14,294 nt of DNA, taken from NCBI GenBank assembly GCA_002498185.1, contig DAGO01000036.1, positions 15,347 to 29,640 of the forward strand, written 5' to 3'. The notes under the pieces are model-generated. The model had not been told where the DNA came from. It worked only from the letters and a program-made list of their open reading frames with translations, and did not search any database. Both the position numbers and the translations under genes were made by a program. Origin of the DNA: Euryarchaeota archaeon UBA10. GTDB taxonomy: Archaea; Thermoplasmatota; Poseidoniia; Poseidoniales; Poseidoniaceae. Of the stretch, positions 6,562-14,089 are shown one piece after another (the stretch's first letter is position 1; each line of letters begins with the position of its first letter).

Positions 6562-8067
6562 TTGCACTGGGCCGACTTTGCTGCACAAACCTTGTCGCAG
6601 CGAGGAGGAAAACACATCATAGCATCTGGAATCACGCCAAGTGGAGAATTTCACATTGGACACCTGAGAGAGATTCTAACAGGAGACATGATAACTAGGG
6701 CTTGTAAGAACGCCGGAATGGATGCAGAGTTTGTTTTTATTGTAGATTCAGCTGACCCTTTGCGAAAAGTGTATCCTTTCTTATCAGACGAATATGAACA
6801 GTACATTGGCTGTGCATTGGCTACTATACCTGCTCCCGATGAAAATGGCTGCCCGGGCAGTGACGGGCGAAATTATGCTGAACATTTCCTAGAGCCCTTC
6901 TTGGCCGCTCTAGAACAAATTGATGTCAGACCTAGAATTATTGACAACTATACCTCTTATGCAAATGGTGAGTTTGCAGAAAAGTCACGGATTGCTTGCG
7001 AAAAAGCCGATGAAATTAGAGAGATAATAGAGCGAGTAAGTAGTCGCGAACTTGCGTCCGATTGGTTTCCTTACAACCCATATGGTCACAACGGTAGTTT
7101 GGATGGGGTAACTGTAACAGGTTTTGAATGGCCTTATGTTCATTGGACTCAGAATGGTAAAGCCGGTAAATCTGACCTAAACAAAGCGGAAGGAAAACTC
7201 CCCTGGAGAATTGATTGGCCTGCAAAATGGGGCTGGATTGGGGTAACTTGTGAACCGTTTGGAAAGGACCACGGAGCAGCCGGTGGGTCTTACGCAACTG
7301 GAAAGGAGATCTCTGCTCTATTTGGGGATAATCCACCTCATCCTCTTGTTTACGAATGGATTTCGCTCAAAGGGCAAGGCGCTATGTCTTCATCGACTGG
7401 TAATACAATAGGACCGCTGGAAGCTTTGGAGTTAGTTCCTCCAGAAATTTTGAGATATCTAATCGCTTCAACAAAGCCCAAGAAGGCAATCACGTTTGAT
7501 GCTGGAATGTCATTAGTCGAATTGGCTGATGAATACGAGAGACTATTGTCAAGAGACTTAGAATCGGAAATGCGTGATGAAGGCCTGTCACGAAGACAAA
7601 GAGTTGCTATTGAAGACGCTGAAGGAGCGTTGAGAATGAGTCGAATTGGAGATTCTACAAGTGCGAAAGTTTCTTTCAGGCATTTAGCAATGCTTGCACA
7701 AGTAAAGAATGACCAGGAAATTGTTCAATCCTTAGGAGATGGTATTTCCGACAAATTAGCAAGAATGCGAAATTGGATAAATGGCGCTCACTTCCCTTCC
7801 GAACTAAGAATTAGTGTCAGAAAAGAAAAGATGGCAGGGATAGATGAAAGCATATCTAAGGGGTTAAGCCAATCCTTAGCTGATTGCGAGTGGAATACAA
7901 AGGCTATTGCTGAAGCAATATCTTCATGTTTCAAGAACAATGAAATCAGCCCAAAAGAAGGCTACAGAAACCTATACCTTGCAATCTTGGGTGTAGAAAA
8001 AGGCCCGAGGCTAGCACCAATTTTGTCAGAATTAGAGAGAACTAGAGTTCTGGAATTACTCGGCTGA
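6562..8067 (+). CDS. lysS: Lysyl-tRNA synthetase, class I
   Basis: Class I lysyl-tRNA synthetase (LysK type), which attaches lysine to tRNA-Lys; it is the archaeal alternative to the bacterial and eukaryotic class II enzyme. From TTG 6562 it has 501 residues and begins MHWADFAAQTL, matching the usual family N-terminus. Motifs are ITPSGEFHIGH (HIGH at 31-34), KLPWRIDWPAKW (from 212), EPFGKDHGAAGGSY, and AMSSSTGN (274-281), the form of KMSKS seen in this family. The region before KLPWR (about 168-211) normally holds two cysteine pairs for zinc; here it contains no Cys. An alternative GTG start at 6553 lies inside the ribosome site. The C-terminal third is helical, as expected for anticodon binding. 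It is probably cotranscribed with the HTH-PRTase gene immediately upstream. Confidence 0.95.
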   Translation: MHWADFAAQTLSQRGGKHIIASGITPSGEFHIGHLREILTGDMITRACKNAGMDAEFVFIVDSADPLRKVYPFLSDEYEQYIGCALATIPAPDENGCPGSDGRNYAEHFLEPFLAALEQIDVRPRIIDNYTSYANGEFAEKSRIACEKADEIREIIERVSSRELASDWFPYNPYGHNGSLDGVTVTGFEWPYVHWTQNGKAGKSDLNKAEGKLPWRIDWPAKWGWIGVTCEPFGKDHGAAGGSYATGKEISALFGDNPPHPLVYEWISLKGQGAMSSSTGNTIGPLEALELVPPEILRYLIASTKPKKAITFDAGMSLVELADEYERLLSRDLESEMRDEGLSRRQRVAIEDAEGALRMSRIGDSTSAKVSFRHLAMLAQVKNDQEIVQSLGDGISDKLARMRNWINGAHFPSELRISVRKEKMAGIDESISKGLSQSLADCEWNTKAIAEAISSCFKNNEISPKEGYRNLYLAILGVEKGPRLAPILSELERTRVLELLG

Positions 8068-8089
8068 ACCCCAAATCAAGCAAATTCAA

Positions 8090-8106
8090 CAGATACGTAG
8101 TATCTG
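8090..8106. repeat. Perfect 7-bp inverted repeat downstream of lysS
   Basis: CAGATAC, three bases (GTA), then GTATCTG. It sits 22 bases after the lysS stop and 41 bases before the next start codon. No T-run follows on the plus strand, so it is not a typical U-tract terminator. It could be an operator for the downstream zinc-knuckle gene or a 3' hairpin of the lysS transcript. Confidence 0.5.
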
Positions 8107-8146
8107 AACCGTTCGATTGAAAGGGGCCTACTGTTGTTGCCGTGTC

Positions 8147-9337
8147 ATGGCCGGAGTGTATTGTCCCAGTTGTGAGGCTAGAGTCGAACCCGCTTCGAAG
8201 TTTTGTCTATCTTGTGGAAATGACCTCACAGTAAGGGGTCCAATTACCGCCACTGGACACGATTTGAATCAACTAAAGGACGTCATTAGAACACGTGACG
8301 ACTTATCTATGGCCGAAAAATTCGACATGATTGCTAAGGTTGAAGAAGGAGCCAATCCGATTCTACTTGGAATCGCTGCACCTGCTGATGATGATGATTC
8401 AGACCAAGGCGAAGAGGTAGTTGAAGTCATTGAAAGTGCATTTACAAACTATCAATTTGGTGAATCCGAAGCCGCTGCTGCTGCCGTTCGTGCTACAGTA
8501 AGGGGAACTGATGGCTGGGTTTTGGTCCAAAAGGGAGACCTCGACTTATCTGAAGGCCTATTCCGCGATGCAATGAATCTTGGAATGGAAGCAAGTACTC
8601 ACATTCATGATGTATCAAGCGGTGAACACGAAGGTATCGACCCAGATGCAATGCGCTCAATTCCAGTATTGAAACCACCCAAGCGGTCATTCTGTCCTAA
8701 GTGCGGTTCTGATATTCATTCTAACACAATGCTACAGTGGAGGAAGTGGAGAGACTCATCTGGAGATGTCGTATCTATGCAACTTGAAGCAAGTATGGAA
8801 ACCGCGTTAATCCAAGTTGCGTCTCACTACCTAACAGTCATTGAAAATATCCAGAAGGATGCAAAATCTGTTGATGAAGATGCCCTTAGGAAGAAACTTG
8901 AGAAAGAGATTCGAAAGGAACTCGAAGCTGAATTCGAGGGCCGCAGCGTAGCTAGCAAAGGCACTACAGAAAAGAAGACTGCTTCAAAATCCAAATCATC
9001 AACAGCGTCTGCAAAGAAGAAATCTAATGCTACTACACCAAAGAAAAAGGCAGGTGGATTATTTGGTGGTGCTAAGCGGCCAAAGAAAACATTCGAAGGC
9101 GACCCTGCGGACAAAGCTGATTGGTTCTTGGCAGAGGCACTGGACACCATCTACGACCCTCACGGCACAGGCAAGGTCCTGAAACCAAAGACGATTTTGG
9201 CAAGATCAAGTGATGGGAATGTACGTGTTCAAGATGTGGTAAGAGTATATCACTCAGAAGGGAAAGACGGAATCAGTGAACTTGCTTGGACAAGCCCGCT
9301 CACTGAGTATATCATCGAAGCATACGATGCTTGCTGA
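8147..9337 (+). CDS. Hypothetical zinc-knuckle protein with a Lys/Ser/Thr-rich linker
   Basis: I do not recognise this 396-residue protein. It opens with a complete zinc ribbon (C6, C9, C20, C23; YCPSC ... FCLSCG). A region of about 35-180 is rich in Asp, Glu and Ala. A second knuckle follows (FCPKCG, C183 and C186) without an obvious partner pair. After that comes a helical, probably coiled-coil stretch (about 235-265, ALRKKLEKEIRKELEAEF), then a low-complexity Lys/Ser/Thr/Ala linker (about 270-310) and a C-terminal domain of about 85 residues (ADWFLAEALDTIYD to the end). No signal peptide or membrane helix is seen. ATG 8147 is preferred to TTG 8117 because the ribbon starts right after it; no strong ribosome site is visible. 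Its stop directly abuts the convergent carB stop. A scaffold or nucleic-acid-binding role is possible but unproven. Confidence 0.8.
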   Translation: MAGVYCPSCEARVEPASKFCLSCGNDLTVRGPITATGHDLNQLKDVIRTRDDLSMAEKFDMIAKVEEGANPILLGIAAPADDDDSDQGEEVVEVIESAFTNYQFGESEAAAAAVRATVRGTDGWVLVQKGDLDLSEGLFRDAMNLGMEASTHIHDVSSGEHEGIDPDAMRSIPVLKPPKRSFCPKCGSDIHSNTMLQWRKWRDSSGDVVSMQLEASMETALIQVASHYLTVIENIQKDAKSVDEDALRKKLEKEIRKELEAEFEGRSVASKGTTEKKTASKSKSSTASAKKKSNATTPKKKAGGLFGGAKRPKKTFEGDPADKADWFLAEALDTIYDPHGTGKVLKPKTILARSSDGNVRVQDVVRVYHSEGKDGISELAWTSPLTEYIIEAYDAC

Positions 9338-12300
9338 TTAGTAATTCACTTTGAGCCTCATTGGAACCAAGTCAACCTCACGGTTTGCCTTAATTGCTAA
9401 GACTTCCATTACAGCACCAGACATGGTTGTCACGAATGGTATGTTCATCTCTACAGCTAATCTTCTCATCATGTTACCATCTCTGACAGCACCGCCAGAG
9501 ACAGTAGGAACATTTACGATAAAAGATACCTGGCCTTCGCGCATCAAATCAAGTGCATCAGGATGCTTTCTTTCATTTATTCTATAGACAGTTTGAACCT
9601 CGACGCCGCTTGCTCTAATAGTATCAGCAGTCCCAGGAGTAGCATAGATTGTGAAGCCCATATCCTCGAGTTGCTTGGCAACTGGAATCAATGCTTCCTT
9701 GTCCTCATCTCTTACAGTCAGGTACGCACCTCCTTCTTTGGCTACAGGTATCTCAGTTGCCAGTCTAGCCTTAAGATAAGCAACATCAGCCCTCGTATCG
9801 GAACCGTAAACTTCACCGGTGGACTTCATTTCAGGTCCGGGAGCAGGGTCTAATCCTTGCAATTTGATGAATGGGAATACCGGTGCTTTGACAGCAACAT
9901 GTCCAGAAGTCGCCTTTGGTATGTCTTGTTGACTCAGGTCTATTCCTAGAGTTACTCTTGCAGCGATTCTGGCCATTGGAACTCCGGTAGCTTTCGCTAC
10001 AAACGGCACGGTCCTGCTGCTTCTTGGGTTGACTTCAAGACAATACAGGTTATCTCCCTGTATAGCGAATTGTATGTTGAAACATCCTTTGATTTTGAGG
10101 CCAATTCCAATTTCTTTGGTCTGCTTTCTTACCCGTTCCAACATTTCATCACTAATGTTCTGAGTAGGAATGAAACATGTTGAATCTCCAGAGTGTATTC
10201 CTGCTTCTTCCAGGTGTTCCATTACAGCACCGATGAGGACTTCTTTACCATCTGATGCTGCATCGACGTCCAATTCGATCGCATGTCCAAGATATTCATC
10301 AACTAGCAAGGGTTTGTCAGGAGCCAAATATGCCTCTGCAAGATATGCTTCCAACTGCTTTTCATTGGCTAGAATCTCCATACCTCTTCCACCAAGTACG
10401 TATGATGGACGAATCAAAACGGGGTAGCCTATCTTGCCAACAGCAGCCCTAACATCATCTGCGCTGGTTCCTGTTGCGCCTCGAGGCATTTGCAAACCGA
10501 TTCTCTCGGCGAAGGCTTCGAATCTTTCCCTATCGCTGGCCTCGTCTATTGCATCGCAGCTTGTCCCTAGGATTTCTAAATCCATGTTGAGGACAGGTAG
10601 TCTTGCTTCGAGTGGTAGAGCCAGATTTATGGCAGTCTGTCCACCGAATTGTAGTAGGATTCCATGTGCTTTCTCACGGAGGAGAACTTCTGTGACATAT
10701 TCCAGTGTCAAAGGTTCGAAGTATAGACGGTCTGATGTATCGAAATCCGTAGATACTGTTTCGGGATTATTGTTCATCAGCACAGCATCCATGCCTGCTT
10801 CTCTTATCGCTTTAACAGCGTGAACACACCCATAGTCGAACTCGATACCCTGTCCGATACGAATTGGCCCGGAGCCGATTACGACTTGCCTTCGTTTGAC
10901 TCGATTTTCCAAATCTGGCAATATGTCGATGCGATTGTCACCATAAGGCTCGTAAGTTGAATAATAATATGGAGTCTTAGCAGCGAATTCCGCAGCACAA
11001 GAGTCTACCATTCTGAAGATTGGATGAACTGCATGACCATGTCTTGCTTTCATTACAGCCTGTTCACTCTTACTTTCAGTTAGTTCTTTGAGACCTGTTG
11101 TTGGGAATCCTGACAACGCATCTGCAATGTGGCCATCAGAGAAACCGAAGCTCTTCCACTTCCTCAATTCATCAGCAGTCAAATCCCTAGGGCTGCAGGC
11201 TCTTGCCACAATTTCATTTTCAACATTGGCGATTCGCTGGAATCCATACAAGAACCATCGCGTGATTCTGGTGATTTCATGGACTCTTTCGATGCTCCAT
11301 CCTCTTCTGAATGCCTCTATTACAGCACCCATTCTCCTGTCAGTTGCAATCCTTAACCAATCAATTAGTACATTGTCAGGAAGTTGCTCAAAAGCACGCT
11401 CTGCCATTCCTTCTCCTTCTGATTCGTCCGCCCTTGTAAGCGGTCTAGGATGTGGTGCACCTTGCTCAAGTGATGCCCACGCTTTGAGGAATGCCTCCTC
11501 GAAGCATCGCCCTATTGCCATAACTTCGCCAGTAGACTTCATGGAAGTTCCTAGTGTTCTATCAGCAGTTCTGAATTTATCGAAAGGCCACCTAGGGATT
11601 TTAACAACACAGTAATCCAATGTTGGCTCGAATGCAGCGGTTGTTCCTTCACCTGTTATTGGATTTGGCAGTTCATCAAGTGTGTAACCAACAGCGATCT
11701 TTGCAGCCATTCTAGCAATAGGATAGCCTGTTGCCTTGGAAGCAAGTGCTGAAGACCTCGAAACACGAGGGTTGACTTCGATAACCCTTACTTCTCCTGT
11801 CGATTGATTTACTGCGAACTGTACATTACAGCCGCCTTTGATATTCAATTCGCGGATTAGTGAAAGCGACATGTCTCTAAGTTGCATATGGTCTCTATCT
11901 GACAATGATTGAACTGGAGCTACAACTGTTGATTCACCTGTGTGAACACCCATTGGGTCGATATTCTCCATGGTACATACGATGGTGGCATTATCTGCAG
12001 TATCCCTCATAACCTCGTATTCATATTCCTGCCATCCAAGAATACTTTCCTCGATGAGTACTTGGCCAATTCTACTGTTTCTTAGACCAAGTGTTGCGAT
12101 TTCTACCAACTCACCTGTATTCCAAGCCGTTCCTCCTCCTAGTCCTCCAAGAGTAAATGCCGGGCGAATCAGGATTGGCCAACTACCGATTTCATCGGCT
12201 GCTGCAAGAACTTCGTCCATTGAATTACAAGCAATTGCTTCCGAGATTGGCAAATCTATTCCAAGACAGACCTGGTTGAACAAATCTCTATCTTCTGCTT

Positions 12301-12673
12301 TATCGATTGCATCTAGATCAGAACCAATCAATTCCACTCCTAGTTCGTCCAATACGCCTGCGTGAGCTAGTTCACTAGCGATGTTTAATGCTGTTTGACC
12401 TCCCATTCCTGCCAACAAAGCATCCGGCCTTTCAATCTCCAATATACGACGAATAGTATCAGGTAAAAGTGGCTCAATATACACCTTATCAGCCATTTCT
12501 GGGTCATTTTGAATCGTTGCAGGGTTGGAGTTGACAAGGATTACTTTGTATCCATCTTCCCTAAGCGCCTGAACCGCTTGTGAGCCTGAAAAATCGAACT
12601 CAGCTGCTTGACCAATTTTGATTGGACCGGACCCCAAAACAAGAATAGTCTCCAAATCTTCACGACGAGGCAT
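9338..12673 (-). CDS. carB: Carbamoyl-phosphate synthase, large subunit
   Basis: Synthetase subunit that makes carbamoyl phosphate from bicarbonate, two ATP and ammonia tunnelled from CarA, feeding pyrimidine and arginine synthesis. At 1111 residues it is a single full-length polypeptide, slightly longer than the roughly 1070 of the E. coli enzyme; some methanogens split this protein. The carboxyphosphate half begins with VLGSGPIKIGQ (12-22). An oligomerisation region (about 400-560) ends in CAAEFAAKTPYYYSTYE. The carbamoyl-phosphate half begins with VIGSGPIRIGQGIEFDY (from about 597). A C-terminal MGS-like allosteric domain (about 975-1111) contains the segment TPGTADTIRASGVEV. A hydrophilic insertion (GAPHPRPLTRADESEGEG) lies near the first half's end. 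The start overlaps the carA stop by one base (TGATG) behind a strong GGAGGTG site. Confidence 0.97.
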   Translation of the reverse strand: MPRREDLETILVLGSGPIKIGQAAEFDFSGSQAVQALREDGYKVILVNSNPATIQNDPEMADKVYIEPLLPDTIRRILEIERPDALLAGMGGQTALNIASELAHAGVLDELGVELIGSDLDAIDKAEDRDLFNQVCLGIDLPISEAIACNSMDEVLAAADEIGSWPILIRPAFTLGGLGGGTAWNTGELVEIATLGLRNSRIGQVLIEESILGWQEYEYEVMRDTADNATIVCTMENIDPMGVHTGESTVVAPVQSLSDRDHMQLRDMSLSLIRELNIKGGCNVQFAVNQSTGEVRVIEVNPRVSRSSALASKATGYPIARMAAKIAVGYTLDELPNPITGEGTTAAFEPTLDYCVVKIPRWPFDKFRTADRTLGTSMKSTGEVMAIGRCFEEAFLKAWASLEQGAPHPRPLTRADESEGEGMAERAFEQLPDNVLIDWLRIATDRRMGAVIEAFRRGWSIERVHEITRITRWFLYGFQRIANVENEIVARACSPRDLTADELRKWKSFGFSDGHIADALSGFPTTGLKELTESKSEQAVMKARHGHAVHPIFRMVDSCAAEFAAKTPYYYSTYEPYGDNRIDILPDLENRVKRRQVVIGSGPIRIGQGIEFDYGCVHAVKAIREAGMDAVLMNNNPETVSTDFDTSDRLYFEPLTLEYVTEVLLREKAHGILLQFGGQTAINLALPLEARLPVLNMDLEILGTSCDAIDEASDRERFEAFAERIGLQMPRGATGTSADDVRAAVGKIGYPVLIRPSYVLGGRGMEILANEKQLEAYLAEAYLAPDKPLLVDEYLGHAIELDVDAASDGKEVLIGAVMEHLEEAGIHSGDSTCFIPTQNISDEMLERVRKQTKEIGIGLKIKGCFNIQFAIQGDNLYCLEVNPRSSRTVPFVAKATGVPMARIAARVTLGIDLSQQDIPKATSGHVAVKAPVFPFIKLQGLDPAPGPEMKSTGEVYGSDTRADVAYLKARLATEIPVAKEGGAYLTVRDEDKEALIPVAKQLEDMGFTIYATPGTADTIRASGVEVQTVYRINERKHPDALDLMREGQVSFIVNVPTVSGGAVRDGNMMRRLAVEMNIPFVTTMSGAVMEVLAIKANREVDLVPMRLKVNY

Positions 12674-13956
12674 CAGTTTGCACCTCCATAATGGGCATCA
12701 ACCATTTCACGGAATCGTGCAAAGAGTGGATAAGCATCATGTGGACCTGGTGCGGCTTCAGGGTGGAACTGAACAGTGAAAACGGATTTATTTACAATGT
12801 CTAATCCTTCTACAGTTCTGTCATTTGCATTTACGAATCTGACTTTGACCTGGTCGCCGTGTAGGTTTTCTCCCTCGGGAGAACATGCTCCAGATGGATG
12901 TGCTGCTAGCATTCCAGCATCAGGGTCTGCTACAGCAAATCCGTGATTTTGACTGGTGATCCAAACTCTTCCGCTTTCTAAGTCAACACACGGTTGATTT
13001 GCGCCTCTATGGCCATAGCGCATCTTGTATGTTTGCAAGCCACTTGCGAGACCCAACAACTGGTGGCCGAGACAAATTCCCATCACTGGAATGTTTGCTT
13101 TTACAGCTTCAGCAAGCGTGTTTCTTGCCATTGTTGCTTTACCTGGATGAGCAGGGTCACCTGGTCCGTTCGAGCAAAATAAAGCAACTATGTCGTAAGA
13201 TTGTGCTTCCTTGAAAGAAGTATGTGGTGGGCACCAGACTACTTCGAATTGACAACATAGGCTGCGAAGAATGTTGTACTTTATTCCACAATCAATTGCT
13301 GCAATTCTTGGTAAAGGATTTCCAAGATTGTCTGTAGCGCCTTCGTTAACAATAACCGGCTCATCAATCGAAACCAAGTCGACCAAATCCTCTAATTCCG
13401 GAGATGTCAATTGTGAAAGATGCTGTTTGAGAGCTTCTTCATCCTCGAGTGGTCCGAATACACACAGGACACAACCATACTCCCTAACCCTGCGAGTTAT
13501 TGCTCTGGTATCGATTTCCTCAATTCCGGGAACGTTGTGATAAGCCAAGAAATCACTTAGACTTGCTATTGAATCCCTGTGGTCTGGATTCTTCATTGCA
13601 TGACGCACCACTACACCTCTAGGCCAAACACCTGCAGATTCTGACGTTCCGTGATGAATCCCATAGTTTCCTATCAGTGGGTAAGTAAAAGTTAGGACCT
13701 GTCCAGCGAAAGATGGGTCGGTCAATGACTCTTGATATCCTGTCATTCCAGTAGTGAAAACTAACTCGCCTTCGCCCCAAACTTTGGCACCGAACAACTT
13801 GCCTGTAAAACGACTACCATCGGCCAATAACAGAACTCCTTCTCCTGAAGCAGTCGGTGGAATAGTTGCACCTGCATTGATGTCATCGGTTGCGTCTACT
13901 AAGAGAACACGGTCCCCGAGAGAAGTATCTCCTTTCTGAGACCACTCACCCGACAT
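12673..13956 (-). CDS. carA: Carbamoyl-phosphate synthase, small (glutaminase) subunit
   Basis: Glutamine amidotransferase subunit that releases ammonia from glutamine for CarB. From ATG 13956 it is 427 residues, longer than the usual 360-380. The CarA-specific N-terminal domain starts near VLLLADGSRFTGKLFGA and includes TGMTGYQESLTDPSF and YPLIGNYG. The class I glutaminase domain carries CSNGPGDP, the nucleophile C295 in GICLGHQLLG, and H398 and E400 in QFHPEAAPG. About 37 residues precede the conserved domain and have no clear family match. Start choice: ATG 13956 has a TTATA element 25-29 bases upstream, which suits a leaderless archaeal transcript; ATG 13989 or TTG 13995 would extend it by 11 or 13 residues. 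It ends in a TGATG overlap with carB, so the pair is coupled. Confidence 0.95.
   Translation of the reverse strand: MSGEWSQKGDTSLGDRVLLVDATDDINAGATIPPTASGEGVLLLADGSRFTGKLFGAKVWGEGELVFTTGMTGYQESLTDPSFAGQVLTFTYPLIGNYGIHHGTSESAGVWPRGVVVRHAMKNPDHRDSIASLSDFLAYHNVPGIEEIDTRAITRRVREYGCVLCVFGPLEDEEALKQHLSQLTSPELEDLVDLVSIDEPVIVNEGATDNLGNPLPRIAAIDCGIKYNILRSLCCQFEVVWCPPHTSFKEAQSYDIVALFCSNGPGDPAHPGKATMARNTLAEAVKANIPVMGICLGHQLLGLASGLQTYKMRYGHRGANQPCVDLESGRVWITSQNHGFAVADPDAGMLAAHPSGACSPEGENLHGDQVKVRFVNANDRTVEGLDIVNKSVFTVQFHPEAAPGPHDAYPLFARFREMVDAHYGGAN
12681..12687 (-). promoter_or_regulatory. Shine-Dalgarno site of carB
   Basis: GGAGGTG on the minus strand within the end of carA, seven bases before the carB ATG at 12673. 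Together with the TGATG stop-start overlap it indicates coupled translation in equal amounts. Confidence 0.8.
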
Positions 13957-13980
13957 CAGATTTGCTGGTTGTATAGGGGG

Positions 13981-13985
13981 TATAA
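13981..13985 (-). promoter_or_regulatory. Possible TATA element for carA
   Basis: TTATA on the minus strand, centred 27 bases before ATG 13956. That is the archaeal TATA-box distance if transcription begins at or next to the start codon. There is no Shine-Dalgarno-like sequence before this ATG, which agrees with a leaderless message. The element is short and AT-rich matches are common, so confidence is limited. Confidence 0.4.
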
Positions 13986-14061
13986 TCATTGGCAAGGCGT
14001 TAGAGTGAGATGGCTATTCCATTGCAAAGGTTATTTCTTCCCCCTAATACATCACAGTACC

Positions 14062-14089
14062 AATAGTGAACAGTTGCTTACTATTCACT
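14062..14089. repeat. Overlapping inverted repeats between the right-edge gene and carA
   Basis: Two 6-bp inverted repeats share bases: AATAGT (14062-14067) with ACTATT (14080-14085), and AGTGAA (14065-14070) with TTCACT (14084-14089). Only one of the two hairpins can form at a time. The region spans the stop codon of the partial right-edge gene and lies about 105 bases upstream of carA. It may be a weak 3' hairpin or a protein-binding site. No U-tract follows on the minus strand. Confidence 0.35.

Noticed and set aside
11088..11615. 175-residue plus-strand open frame
   Set aside because: It lies wholly inside carB on the opposite strand, has no recognisable domain, and carB is intact and conserved across this stretch.
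14062..14089. Rho-independent-style terminator after the right-edge gene
   Set aside because: The stems are only 6 bp and AT-rich and no U-tract follows, so it is listed only as an inverted repeat.
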